From Paenibacillus lemnae (GTDB taxonomy: Bacteria > Bacillota > Bacilli > Paenibacillales > Paenibacillaceae), in contig NZ_JABBPN010000008.1 in NCBI RefSeq assembly GCF_012933385.1, forward strand, positions 120,866 through 184,865: a stretch of 64,000 nucleotides of DNA, in the 5' to 3' direction. The translations under genes were made by a program, and so were the position numbers. Under the pieces are notes generated by a model. It did not search any database. It saw nothing but the letters and a program-made list of their open reading frames with translations, and was not told the origin of the DNA. Shown here piece by piece: positions 34,825 through 43,874 of this stretch; within the stretch, counting starts at the first letter, position 1; every line of letters begins with the position of its first letter.

Positions 34825-35205
34825 ATGATGGATGAACATATGAAACGCCGATTGGACAAACAAAAAAAGCTGTTCAAACAACTCGGAATCTCACTGGATG
34901 CTCTGTCAATCCATGAGAAAGAGTTCACGAACAAATTAAGAGGATACGACGCAGAAGAAGTAGATTCTTTTTTGGACGACGTGATTAAAGATTATGAACG
35001 ATTCTACGCTACAATCTCCGATTTGATGGATAAATGGCAGGAGCAGCAAATTCTGATTCGTGATTTGAAGTCAGGCGTGCGTCCGGGAACGGAGAAGCCG
35101 TCCATTGATCCCGCTGCACTCGAAGAAGTCGTGGCCAGGTTGGAAGCAGATATGGCTCTGCTGAAAAAAAGAATTCGTCCGGATCAGAATTATTACATCG
35201 ATTAA
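34825..35205 (+). CDS. DivIVA-domain protein
   Basis: A 126-residue protein. The DivIVA motif IHEKEFTNKLRGYDAEEVDS (near residue 30) is followed by a coiled coil with acidic and basic heptads. It is shorter than DivIVA and lacks the long tail, closer in size to GpsB but with a different C-terminus (KKRIRPDQNYYID). These proteins locate to division sites or curved membranes. Two adjacent ATGs (34825, 34828) follow GGAGGGATAA. The exact subgroup is not certain. Confidence 0.85.
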   Translation: MMDEHMKRRLDKQKKLFKQLGISLDALSIHEKEFTNKLRGYDAEEVDSFLDDVIKDYERFYATISDLMDKWQEQQILIRDLKSGVRPGTEKPSIDPAALEEVVARLEADMALLKKRIRPDQNYYID

Positions 35206-35236
35206 TCTCATATTGAACTAAAAGGGGGCCAGCCCA

Positions 35237-37882
35237 TTGCCTAACCGCTTGAAAATTAATATCCGCACTAAAATTATTATAAGTTATTTGCTGGTCCTGG
35301 TCTCGCTTGGCGTATTTCTGTGGATCGTTTCCGGGCGTATGACTTCACTACAGCAGGAGGCCGACTTTATCGGTCAGCATGATATTGAGGTCCACAAGCT
35401 GGCTCATGAAATTGAGAAGAATATGCTTGAACTGGTAAATGGCCAGCGCGGTTTCGTTATCACCGGAGATACATCGTATCTGGAGCCATATAAAGAAGCC
35501 CTATCAATATGGGAAACGAACTACAATAAGCTCGTCCAGTTGATTGAGGACAACAGCAGTCAGGTACGCGAGCTGACGAGTATCAAAAATAATATTGAAA
35601 CCTGGATCGAGGTGGCGGGGCAGCCAGCGGTCCGTTTAAAGCAGGCTGGACAGAATGAAGAAGCACTGCAGTTTTTCATCAATGATCCTGGTCAGCCTGC
35701 TATGGAAACTCTTCGCAGTCAGTTTACAGCTTTCCGTACGACTGAGAGAGAAATGACCGCAGCACGTGTGGATCAAATGAAAAACCGCAATAATGAGCTT
35801 CTCATCATGATGTATGGGCTTTGGGGGGCCATTGCACTCATTACGCTTGCAGGGGCCTATCTATTATCCCGAAGTATCGTCAATCCGATCACACAGGTGA
35901 CAGGCATGATCCGGGAGATCGCAGAAGGCGGAAACTTATCTCGCAGAATAACCGTGAATACACGTGATGAAGTTCATACTCTTGCCGCTGAAACGAATAA
36001 GCTGCTTGCAAACGTCAGCCGCCAGTCCTGGATCAAGGACCAGGTCGCGGTGATGTCGGCACTGCTGCAAAATGCGGATACCCTGGACACGTTAACCCGG
36101 TTTTTCACACATCGAACGGCAGGCGTACTGGGTGTGCCGTATGCTGCCCTTTTTCTCAGTAGTCAACAAGAACAATTGGTTAAGGCTGCAGCCTTTGCAG
36201 ATCCCGACGGGGAGCCCTGGAACAAAGTCAGAGACCGTTTTTCTCCCGGTGAAGGGCTGGTCGGACAGTGCATGGTTGAGAAAAGAATGCTCATTATTGA
36301 TGATATACCGCCTAATTACATCCGGATTGAATCCGGTCTTGGCGATGCGGAGCCGACAGGACTCCTGGTTGCTCCAGTGATTTTGGAAGATGAAGTGCTT
36401 GCAGTACTTGAACTGGCGCTTTTCAAGCCAATGGGGCAGAGTGATATCCAGCTTCTGGAACAGTTTCTGAACATATTCGGGAATGCCTTGAATGGGATGT
36501 CCCGCAAGATGGAAATTCAGAAATTGTATCAGGAGTCCCAGGCTCTGAATGAAGAGCTCCAGGTGCAATCGGAAGAACTGCAGGCACATTCCACCGAAAT
36601 CGAACGTTACGCCCGCCAGGTTGAGCAGAGCTCAAGTTATAAATCACAGTTTTTGGCCAATATGTCTCATGAACTCCGCACGCCTTTGAACAGTATGCTG
36701 ATTTTGTCCCAAATATTATTTGAAAACAAGAACAGGAACCTGTCGGACGAAGAGCAAAATTATGCAGCGGTCATTCACAAGTCAGGCAGCGAGCTGTTGA
36801 CACTGATTAACGACATCCTGGATTTATCCAAGGTCGAGGCCGGAAAGCTGCAGATTGAGATGGATACGGTTAATCTCAGTGAGATTCCAGATCTGATGCA
36901 TAATTATTTCGGGAAAACAGCAGAGAATAAAAATCTCCAGTTTAACATCGAGATTCAGCCGGACGTCCCTACCACAATTCTTTCGGATGTCACCAGACTG
37001 CTTCAAATATTACGAAATCTGATCTCCAATGCGGTAAAATTTACAGAAAAGGGCAGTGTCATACTGTCAATTAGAACCGTGAGTCAAGTATATACAGAGG
37101 AATATCAATTAAATGAGAGAGCCATTGTGTTTGAAGTATCCGACACGGGGATTGGGATCTCACCAGAAAATCTGGATCCGATTTTTGAAGCCTTCCGTCA
37201 GGGGGATGAAGCTACGGCTCGTAAATTCGGCGGAACGGGACTGGGTCTTACCATTTCCCTGCAGCTGGCTCATTTGCTTAGAGGTCATATAACTGCAGAG
37301 AGTCAAGCAGGCGTTGGCAGCAAGTTCACGCTCTACCTGCCTGCACGTCCTGCACATCTGAAGGAGAACGAGACAGAACGGATGTTTCTGCTGCCTGAAG
37401 CTGCAGCGGCAGCAGAGCAGCCGGTTACGGCTCAGTTAACGGTCACAAATGTTACGAATGTAGAAGATAGCGAGAGCGATCCTGTTCAACGGTTTGAGAA
37501 TCAAACCGTACTCATTGTTGATGATGATATTCGTAATGTGTATGGATTGGCTAATGTGCTGGAGAAGGTGAACATGAGGGTTTTAACCGCTCAGAACGGA
37601 TACGAGTGTCTGGAGATGCTGGAAGCGGGAGATTCAATTGATGTTATCCTGATGGATATCATGATGCCTGAGATGGATGGATTTGAGACCTTGAAGCGTA
37701 TTCGCCAGCAGTCAGAGTATGATGATCTTCCCATTATTATCTTGTCAGCCAGAGCGATGAAAGAAGAAAAGGAAAGATGTCTATCAGCAGGAGCCGCAGC
37801 TTATGTAGTCAAGCCGGCAAAACTGAGTGATGTGCTGGGTGCCATCACTTCCGCTGTTATGAAAGATTCTGTTGCATTTTAA
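35237..37882 (+). CDS. Hybrid sensor histidine kinase (CHASE3-HAMP-GAF-HisKA-HATPase-REC)
   Basis: An 881-residue protein starting at TTG 35237 after AAAGGGGGCC. Order seen: a membrane helix at 10-32, a CHASE3-like extracytoplasmic sensor to about 185, a second helix near 190-212, HAMP to about 265, a GAF domain about 280-420, a coiled linker, HisKA with SHELRTPLNS (phosphorylated His near 477), HATPase with DTGIGI and GGTGLGLTIS, and a C-terminal receiver with DDD and LMDIMMPEMDG (acceptor Asp). The stimulus is unknown. No separate response-regulator gene is adjacent; output may be through the receiver or a distant partner. Confidence 0.94.
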   Translation: MPNRLKINIRTKIIISYLLVLVSLGVFLWIVSGRMTSLQQEADFIGQHDIEVHKLAHEIEKNMLELVNGQRGFVITGDTSYLEPYKEALSIWETNYNKLVQLIEDNSSQVRELTSIKNNIETWIEVAGQPAVRLKQAGQNEEALQFFINDPGQPAMETLRSQFTAFRTTEREMTAARVDQMKNRNNELLIMMYGLWGAIALITLAGAYLLSRSIVNPITQVTGMIREIAEGGNLSRRITVNTRDEVHTLAAETNKLLANVSRQSWIKDQVAVMSALLQNADTLDTLTRFFTHRTAGVLGVPYAALFLSSQQEQLVKAAAFADPDGEPWNKVRDRFSPGEGLVGQCMVEKRMLIIDDIPPNYIRIESGLGDAEPTGLLVAPVILEDEVLAVLELALFKPMGQSDIQLLEQFLNIFGNALNGMSRKMEIQKLYQESQALNEELQVQSEELQAHSTEIERYARQVEQSSSYKSQFLANMSHELRTPLNSMLILSQILFENKNRNLSDEEQNYAAVIHKSGSELLTLINDILDLSKVEAGKLQIEMDTVNLSEIPDLMHNYFGKTAENKNLQFNIEIQPDVPTTILSDVTRLLQILRNLISNAVKFTEKGSVILSIRTVSQVYTEEYQLNERAIVFEVSDTGIGISPENLDPIFEAFRQGDEATARKFGGTGLGLTISLQLAHLLRGHITAESQAGVGSKFTLYLPARPAHLKENETERMFLLPEAAAAAEQPVTAQLTVTNVTNVEDSESDPVQRFENQTVLIVDDDIRNVYGLANVLEKVNMRVLTAQNGYECLEMLEAGDSIDVILMDIMMPEMDGFETLKRIRQQSEYDDLPIIILSARAMKEEKERCLSAGAAAYVVKPAKLSDVLGAITSAVMKDSVAF

Positions 37883-37896
37883 AACGCTCCTCAAGT

Positions 37897-37927
37897 ACCG
37901 GCCGCAGCATGCGGACGGTCTTTTTTA
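37897..37927. terminator. Rho-independent terminator
   Basis: ACCGGCCGCA / TGCGGACGGT stem with six Ts, ending the histidine kinase gene. Confidence 0.8.
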
Positions 37928-37936
37928 TACGCATAT

Positions 37937-38137
37937 TTACTGAAGCAGAATATACATCAGAAGAGCGAGTAATCCAGCCACAGCAATGACGGCATGCACC
38001 CAGCCGAATGACCTGACGATCGCACGTTCTCTGCCCCGGTTTTTCGAAGCGGAAATTCGGGCATCAAATACAAAAAGCAAAACAGCACTGATAATTAAAA
38101 TTCCGACAATATACCAAGGATAATAAGTCTGATTCAT
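37937..38137 (-). CDS. Small membrane protein (66 residues)
   Basis: Two hydrophobic helices (WYIVGILIISAVLLFVFD and HAVIAVAGLLALLMYILL) separated by a basic loop (SKNRGRERAIVR). The ribosome site AAAAGGAGG on the minus strand is strong, so the gene is real in spite of its size. No family recognised. It converges on the histidine kinase gene. Confidence 0.75.
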   Translation of the reverse strand: MNQTYYPWYIVGILIISAVLLFVFDARISASKNRGRERAIVRSFGWVHAVIAVAGLLALLMYILLQ

Positions 38138-38337
38138 CTGAACCTCCTTTTATAAGCGCAGCCCCGTTTAAGTGGATTTTTACTTGATACTAGGATTGCC
38201 ACAGTTGTCTTAAATATGTAACCTCTGTGAGATTATTCTAAGAGGACATCACACTGATTAAGTCGGGAAGCTGCCGTTTAATGAGAGGAAAGAGATTCTT
38301 AAACGCTTGTTAAATGTAGAAAGGGAAGGTGAACACT

Positions 38338-39177
38338 TTGCAGACGATTTGGAAAGGGGCCGTCAGTTTTGGCCTCGTTAATGTACCCGTCAAAATGTTC
38401 TTGGCAACCCATGATCACGATATTCCCATGCGACTACTGCATAAAGAATATAACGTCCCGATTCACTATAGCCGTACCTGTCCCAAATGCGAAACAGAAG
38501 TAAGCTGGAAGGATATTGTCAAAGGATATGAATATGAAGAAGGACACTTCGTTACGTTCGATAAAGAAGAATTAGAAAAGCTGGCCTCCGAATCCTCCAG
38601 GGAAATCAAAATTTCAGATTTTGTGGAATTAGCGGACATCGATCCGATCTATTATCAAAAAACGTATTATCTGGCACCGGAGGAAACCGGCAAACATGCC
38701 TATACGCTGTTGGTCAAAGCCCTTCAGGAAACCAGTAAAGTAGGGATTGCCAATGTCACGATCCGTCACAAGAGCAGTTTGGCTGCCATTCGGGTGATCG
38801 ATGGTGTACTTTCTATGTCGACCATGTCTTATGGCGAAGAAATTCGGGACAAAAACCAGCTGCCAAATCTTCCAGAAAAACAAAAAGTTGAAAAAAGAGA
38901 GCTTGATATGGCGAAAATGCTGATCGATCAATTATCCACGGATTTTGATCCAGATCAATATGAAGATGCATACCGTGAACGACTGCTGGATGCCATAGAA
39001 GATAAAGTGGAGGGCAGAGAAGTGAAACTTGCTCCAGATGAAGAAGTAACCAGTGTGCTGGACCTGATGGACGCTCTCCAGGCCAGTCTAAAGGATCTAA
39101 AGAGTACCCCGTCTGATAAAGCAGCGAAAAAGACAGCAAAAAAATCAAACACCAAACGTAAGAAGACCGGAGCTTAA
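38338..39177 (+). CDS. ku: Ku protein for non-homologous end joining
   Basis: A 279-residue Ku from the TTG at 38338, eight bases after AAGGGAAGG; the GTG at 38329 overlaps the ribosome site. The family start (QTIWKGAVSFGLVNVPVKMF), the CPKCET segment and the region YYLAPEETGKHAYTLLVKAL match bacterial Ku. It ends in a Lys-rich tail (KKTAKKSNTKRKKTGA), typical of DNA-binding extensions. Ku homodimers bind DNA ends and recruit the ligase/polymerase. It is directly followed by the ligase gene, forming an NHEJ operon. In B. subtilis the equivalents act in spores. Confidence 0.95.
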   Translation: MQTIWKGAVSFGLVNVPVKMFLATHDHDIPMRLLHKEYNVPIHYSRTCPKCETEVSWKDIVKGYEYEEGHFVTFDKEELEKLASESSREIKISDFVELADIDPIYYQKTYYLAPEETGKHAYTLLVKALQETSKVGIANVTIRHKSSLAAIRVIDGVLSMSTMSYGEEIRDKNQLPNLPEKQKVEKRELDMAKMLIDQLSTDFDPDQYEDAYRERLLDAIEDKVEGREVKLAPDEEVTSVLDLMDALQASLKDLKSTPSDKAAKKTAKKSNTKRKKTGA

Positions 39178-39182
39178 GTTAA

Positions 39183-40121
39183 ATGGAACAACTTAATCCG
39201 ATGTCTCCCCTGCTCGTGACATGTCTTCCAGAAGGTTCTGAATGGAGCTATCAGCTGAAATGGGACGGATTCCGGATCCTGGCTTCATGTGAAGAGGGTC
39301 AGGTACAGTTATTCTCAAAGCAGATGAGTGACAAAACCGAGATTTATCCTGAAATTACGCAAGCATTGCAGCATAAGACGGGCCGTTTTGTTATCGACGG
39401 TGAAGCCGTTGTGCTGGATCCCGTAACCGGGAATCCCAGTTTTCAACGTATGCAGCAGCGAGACAAGCTTCATGATTCAGGCGCAATTCGCAGGGCTGTC
39501 CAGAGTCATCCTGTACATTATATGATTTTCGATCTCCTGTATGCTGATGGCGAAGACCTGCGGCACCTTCCTTTTGTTCAGAGAGCTGCAAGGCTCATCA
39601 GCCTGACTCAGGACTGGAAGGCGCCTTTATATCGATGCGAACAGTATGACGATGCAGAGATCCTGTGGGACTGGGTGGATTCCCATAAGTTTGAAGGCGT
39701 CATTGCGAAACGAAATCAAAGTGTATACGGTCAGGGCAAAGATCACCAGGACTGGTTCAAAAGAAAAACGGTACATCGCAGTACGGTCCAGATTATTGGG
39801 ATTTTAATGAAAGAAGGCAGAATATCCAGCTTGGTTATGTGTCATAACGGACAATATCATGGTCGTGTGTCATCCGGTTTGAATGGTTCCATCAAGCAGT
39901 CTTTATCTGTCTTGGAAACGACGAACAGTGCAGATCATTATTTCGATACATGGCCGGAGGGTGTACGTAACCAAGATGTCAGATGGCTTCGCAATCTCCT
40001 TCAGGCGGAAGTAGAAGGCCGAGAACTAACGGCAGCAGAACTGCTTCGCCATCCCAGGATCATTTCGATTGAGGGGGTGAATCATGACAGAAGCAGGCAG
40101 GCTAAGGATAGAAGGAAATGA
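39183..40121 (+). CDS. ATP-dependent DNA ligase (LigD ligase-domain protein)
   Basis: A 312-residue stand-alone ligase with the adenylation motif I LKWDGFR (catalytic Lys), motif III VIDGEAVVLD, motif IV FEGVIAKR and motif V WFKRKTV, then an OB-fold domain. It equals the ligase part of LigD and seals ends held by Ku. It starts five bases after the ku stop and overlaps the polymerase gene by 38 bases. The split from the polymerase into separate genes is common in this group. Confidence 0.94.
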   Translation: MEQLNPMSPLLVTCLPEGSEWSYQLKWDGFRILASCEEGQVQLFSKQMSDKTEIYPEITQALQHKTGRFVIDGEAVVLDPVTGNPSFQRMQQRDKLHDSGAIRRAVQSHPVHYMIFDLLYADGEDLRHLPFVQRAARLISLTQDWKAPLYRCEQYDDAEILWDWVDSHKFEGVIAKRNQSVYGQGKDHQDWFKRKTVHRSTVQIIGILMKEGRISSLVMCHNGQYHGRVSSGLNGSIKQSLSVLETTNSADHYFDTWPEGVRNQDVRWLRNLLQAEVEGRELTAAELLRHPRIISIEGVNHDRSRQAKDRRK

Positions 40122-40817
40122 GATCCACATCACTAATCCGAATAAAATGCTGTGGCCCAAATCCGGGATTACCAAAGGGATGTATCTGCAGACATTGATT
40201 ACACTGTCACCATATCTTCTGCGATATTGTCAGAATCGTTATTTAACGACCATTCGTTTCCCTGATGGTGTTCAAGGACCACGATTTTATCAAAAGAATG
40301 CTCCGCAGCCGCTGCCTTCTTTTGTGGAAACCTGCGAAAAAGACGGTGTGAATTATGTCCATCTGAATTCCGTCAGTACACTGCTGTGGTTAGGAAATCT
40401 GGCTGTACTGGAATTTCACCCTTCATTTGACCTCATTACAGGTGATGATCCGGATTATTGGGTAATTGATCTGGATCCGGACCAGGAAGAGGATGAGCGC
40501 CTAACAGAGGCGGTGCTCCTTGTTGGTGAGACATTACGTTCAATCGGTCTGGAATCGGTTCCGAAAACGTCGGGTGCGAGCGGAGTGCAGATGGTTATAC
40601 CCCTGCAAAAAGGGTTTACATTTGAACAGCTGCATACGGTCGGTCAATTTACAGGAACATATCTTGCTCAAAAATATCCTGGGATGAAGTCAAAGAAGGG
40701 ATTAATCCCAAACACTATACACTGCGGAATGCCAAGGAACGGTTTGAAGAACATGGCGATTTACTGGACAAGGTAACTCCTCAGGATCTTCAGCCTGTAT
40801 TAAATATCATTAAATAG
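40084..40817 (+). pseudogene. LigD-type NHEJ polymerase gene, disrupted by an internal out-of-frame deletion
   Basis: The first 197 codons match a LigD primase-polymerase domain: NPNKMLWPKSGITKGMYL near the start, IRFPDGVQGPRFYQKNAP and the metal-binding WVIDLDPD. At about 40680 the reading frame jumps: the annotated frame ends early at 40776, while the frame one base on reads SWDEVKEGINPKHYTLRNAK and runs to a TAG at 40815-40817, a normal polymerase C-terminus. About 50 residues seem missing at the jump, including the segment that usually holds the third catalytic Asp (YxDYxQ). Hence the protein should be inactive. Ribosome site GAGGGGGTG is intact. A simple sequencing error would not remove that segment. 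Confidence 0.75.
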
Positions 40818-40859
40818 GTAACATATCTATACCTGAAATAGGTAACATATCTATACCTG
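40812..40859 (+). repeat. Perfect tandem duplication of a 24-base unit
   Basis: Two identical, adjacent 24-base units (40812-40835 and 40836-40859). Each unit holds the inverted pair AGGTA/TACCT. The TAG closing the residual polymerase frame lies in the first unit. Confidence 0.85.
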
Positions 40860-40889
40860 ATAAATCATAGTTCCATACACGAACCGGGA

Positions 40890-40928
40890 ACGAAAAGACT
40901 TGTACCAAGTCTTTTCGTTTTCGTTTTT
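40890..40928 (+). terminator. Terminator of the NHEJ operon
   Basis: The perfect 13-bp stem ACGAAAAGACTTG / CAAGTCTTTTCGT with a three-base loop and a long T-run. Confidence 0.9.
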
Positions 40929-41062
40929 TTGCATCCAGATTATTGTAACCAAGGATGTTTTTCTTAACGCACTTCAAGATTAGTCACCCTTGGCAAAGTA
41001 CATAATAAATCATGAATTTTGTTGTGTTGTATCTGCAGTGGTAAAGGAGGAAGTAGACCTGA

Positions 41063-42451
41063 ATGAGTCATACTAAATCATCAGATAACAAACCAGAACA
41101 GACGCTCAAATGGTGGCAGCTGTCATTACTAGGTGTTGCATCGACTATCGGCACCGGTTATTTCCTCGGTTCGAGCCTGGGGATCAAGCTGGGTGGTCCG
41201 GCCGTTTTGATATCCTTTGTGCTGGCTGCACTAGGTACGTTTATTGTGTTTGATGTACTTGCCCGTATGACCGCTGAAGATCCCCAGGAAGGATCCTTTC
41301 GGGCGTATGCCAAAAAAGCCCACGGGCGGTGGGCCGGTTTCTCCACCGGATGGATGTACTGGTGTTCCGAAGTGCTGATCATGGGCAGTCAAATGACCGC
41401 ACTGGCCATTTTTTCAAGGTTCTGGTTTCCTGGAGTACCGATGTGGCTGTTTGCCACCGGGTATGCCGTATTAGGCATGCTGGTCATCTGGATTGGGAAC
41501 AAACTGTTTGATCGGCTTGAGAACGTCCTCGCTATTTTGAAAATTGCTGCGATTCTTATGTTTTTGATCATTGGCGTCATCGCGCTTATGGGTTGGTTAA
41601 GAGGCGGAATTTCTCCCAGTATGCCGCTGCGAATGAATGAATTTTTCCCGACAGGCGGTATGGGGCTGTGGTCCTCATTGATTTTTGCCTTTTATGCGTT
41701 CGGAGGCATCGAAGTCATGGGCGTTATGGCAATTCGTCTCAAGGATCCGAAGGAAGCGCCAAAGGCCGGGAGAATTATGATATTACTGCTTACCATTATT
41801 TATGTGCTGTCACTGGGACTGGCTTTAACCTTGTTAAAATGGAACCAGTTCCCTACCACGAAGAGTCCTTTTATTGTGGCGCTCGGGTCTTATCAGCTTC
41901 CGTTTGTGCCGCATGTATTTAATGCTGTACTGATCGTGGCAGGCTTTTCAACCATGGTGGCCTCACTTTATGCGGTAACCACGATGCTGGTCACGTTGTC
42001 CGAGGATCATGATGCGCCAGGCATTTTTGCGAAAAAAATGTTTAAACACAAAACACCGCTGTTTGCTTTGAGCTTAACCGCTGCGGGTCTGCTGCTCTCC
42101 ATTGTGCTGTCCCTGCTGATGCCCGGCAAAATTTACGAGTACCTCACGACAGCAGCCGGTTTAATGCTGCTCTACAACTGGTTTTTCATTCTAATTTCTG
42201 CAGGGCGTAACCTGAAGCTGAACACATGGGGGCAAGTGAAACGCTATACCGGTATGGTACTGATCCTTCTAGCTGTCAGCGGTGCTGTAATGCACAACAC
42301 AAGCCGTCCGGGATTTTGGATAAGCCTTGGCTTTATTGCTCTGATCATGTGTGTGGTGCTCATTATGCAGAGTATCTGGCGCAAAGCGGAGAAGCAGCAC
42401 AGCAGAAAACGGGCTGAAGGTGCTGATTTCAGGCCTAAACCAGCTCGTTAA
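41063..42451 (+). CDS. APC-family amino acid permease
   Basis: A 462-residue membrane protein with 12 predicted helices. The N-terminal LLGVASTIGTGYFLGSSLGI is the substrate-binding start of helix 1 in the amino acid-polyamine-organocation family. FYAFGGIEVMGVMAIRLKDP is also a family marker. It should import an amino acid with H+ or Na+. The specific substrate is not clear. ATG at 41063 after GGAGGAAGT. It converges on the LysE-type gene with a four-base overlap at the stops. Confidence 0.92.
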   Translation: MSHTKSSDNKPEQTLKWWQLSLLGVASTIGTGYFLGSSLGIKLGGPAVLISFVLAALGTFIVFDVLARMTAEDPQEGSFRAYAKKAHGRWAGFSTGWMYWCSEVLIMGSQMTALAIFSRFWFPGVPMWLFATGYAVLGMLVIWIGNKLFDRLENVLAILKIAAILMFLIIGVIALMGWLRGGISPSMPLRMNEFFPTGGMGLWSSLIFAFYAFGGIEVMGVMAIRLKDPKEAPKAGRIMILLLTIIYVLSLGLALTLLKWNQFPTTKSPFIVALGSYQLPFVPHVFNAVLIVAGFSTMVASLYAVTTMLVTLSEDHDAPGIFAKKMFKHKTPLFALSLTAAGLLLSIVLSLLMPGKIYEYLTTAAGLMLLYNWFFILISAGRNLKLNTWGQVKRYTGMVLILLAVSGAVMHNTSRPGFWISLGFIALIMCVVLIMQSIWRKAEKQHSRKRAEGADFRPKPAR

Positions 42452-43074
42452 AAGAAAAGCACCTGGACCGCTCGCCATCCGAAATAGATGCCAAAACCGA
42501 TCAAAGAAAGTCCGGACAAGATGGAAATGACAGTAATAGCCCGGGTATTGAAATATTTACGGAACGTACTTGCCATGCCGGCCATTGTAAAGTCCCAGAT
42601 GAGGACTCCCAGAATAACGGCACCACTATACAGCAGCAGATCGCCTGTTCCGTAATCGGCAGCCGTTTTTACCAAGACTGAGCCATAAATCCCCAGCCAG
42701 AACAGAATGGTCATTGGATTCGATAACGACATGAGGAAGCCTGACCGCATGGAGGCGATGAGAGAGTCATCCTTCTTCTCCGAGCTGACAGAGACCTTGC
42801 CCGCAGTCATAACACTTTCTATACCTGTGTATAACAGAACAAATGCCCCAAACAGCCATAGAAAGGTTTGAACAAAAGGGGTGCTTAGAAAGTGCACCAC
42901 GCCCATATACACCAGAACCATGTACACAATATCGGCCAGAACCGCGCCTAGACCGAAAAGCCAGGCATGCCAGAAGCCTTTTTTCAAACCCTTATCCAGC
43001 TGGGCAGCGTTTATTGGACCTACAGGTGCAGACAATGATAATCCAAGAAAAATATAGCTGAGAAACAGACTCAT
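42448..43074 (-). CDS. LysE/RhtB family translocator
   Basis: A 208-residue membrane protein with six helices. Start motif LSAPVGPINAAQLDKGLKKG is diagnostic of LysE-family exporters, which release amino acids or analogues. ATG at 43074, with GGAGCGAAGTG upstream on the minus strand. It lies tail-to-tail with the APC permease, giving a possible import/export pair. Substrate not predictable. Confidence 0.92.
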   Translation of the reverse strand: MSLFLSYIFLGLSLSAPVGPINAAQLDKGLKKGFWHAWLFGLGAVLADIVYMVLVYMGVVHFLSTPFVQTFLWLFGAFVLLYTGIESVMTAGKVSVSSEKKDDSLIASMRSGFLMSLSNPMTILFWLGIYGSVLVKTAADYGTGDLLLYSGAVILGVLIWDFTMAGMASTFRKYFNTRAITVISILSGLSLIGFGIYFGWRAVQVLFF

Positions 43075-43187
43075 TCACTTCGCTCCATTCTGTACTGAAA
43101 TAGCTTGTCATCCTTTAGCTTGTACCCAGTATATTCATGAATTTCTGAATGTAATACCGTAAAATTCCATTAAAGCTCCGATCATAA

Positions 43188-43214
43188 GGACCGTGCAGTA
43201 AGCACGGTCTTTTG
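43188..43214. terminator. Hairpin with T-run in a divergent intergenic region
   Basis: GACCGTGC/GCACGGTC stem followed by four Ts, about 60 bases before the phosphoesterase start and far from any upstream rightward gene. It could attenuate that gene or end a small RNA. Confidence 0.55.
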
Positions 43215-43275
43215 CTATGATTTAGAGGTACAAGGGAACAGCAAGTAATTTAAATCAACGAAAGAAGTGATGACG

Positions 43276-43791
43276 ATGAGTCAGCCCTTTAAAATAGGAG
43301 TGCTTTCTGATACCCACATGCCAAGAATGGCCAAAAAGCTGCCACAGGTCTTGATTGAGGGGCTGGCCGGGTGTGACCTGATCATTCATGCAGGAGATTG
43401 GGTCGACTGGAGTGTGTACGAGGCCTTATCTGAACTTGCTCAGGTTGTTGGTGTGTCCGGAAATGGAGACCCGGAGGATATGGTAGATCACTTCGGTCTG
43501 TCCAAGGTGATTGAAATCCAAGGAAAAATCATCGGAATTGTTCATGGACACGGGACAAGAGGCAGCACGGTAAGCAGGGCCATTCAAACCTTTGAGCACT
43601 TGGACCGTATAGACTGCATTATCTTTGGTCATTCCCATATACCTGTGCTTCGTGAAGAAAATCAAATTCTTCTGTTTAATCCCGGTTCCCCTACCGATAA
43701 AAGAAAACAGGACCGTTATTCCTTCGGCATACTGGAGATTGCTGAGGGGAAACTGAGCGGGAAGCACATTTTTTATGAGGACAAACACTGA
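43276..43791 (+). CDS. YfcE/MJ0936-type metallophosphoesterase
   Basis: A 171-residue calcineurin-like phosphoesterase. Metal-ligand motifs in order: LSDTHMP, HAGDWVD, GNGDPED, VHGHG and GHSHIP. The family hydrolyses phosphodiesters; the physiological substrate is unknown. Starts are GTG 43267, ATG 43270 and ATG 43276; the last has the best distance from AAAGAAGTGA. Confidence 0.92.
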   Translation: MSQPFKIGVLSDTHMPRMAKKLPQVLIEGLAGCDLIIHAGDWVDWSVYEALSELAQVVGVSGNGDPEDMVDHFGLSKVIEIQGKIIGIVHGHGTRGSTVSRAIQTFEHLDRIDCIIFGHSHIPVLREENQILLFNPGSPTDKRKQDRYSFGILEIAEGKLSGKHIFYEDKH

Positions 43792-43874
43792 AATGCGGCT
43801 TATCGCTTTGAGTTGTCTCAAATCGGTTAATGATTGGGAGAAACATGGAATGCTAAAACCGGGAGAGGATGTTT

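Noticed and set aside
40812..40859. RTP binding (Ter) site in the 24-base tandem repeat
   Set aside because: Symmetry and spacing do not match the overlapping A/B site layout known for Bacillus Ter; no other support.
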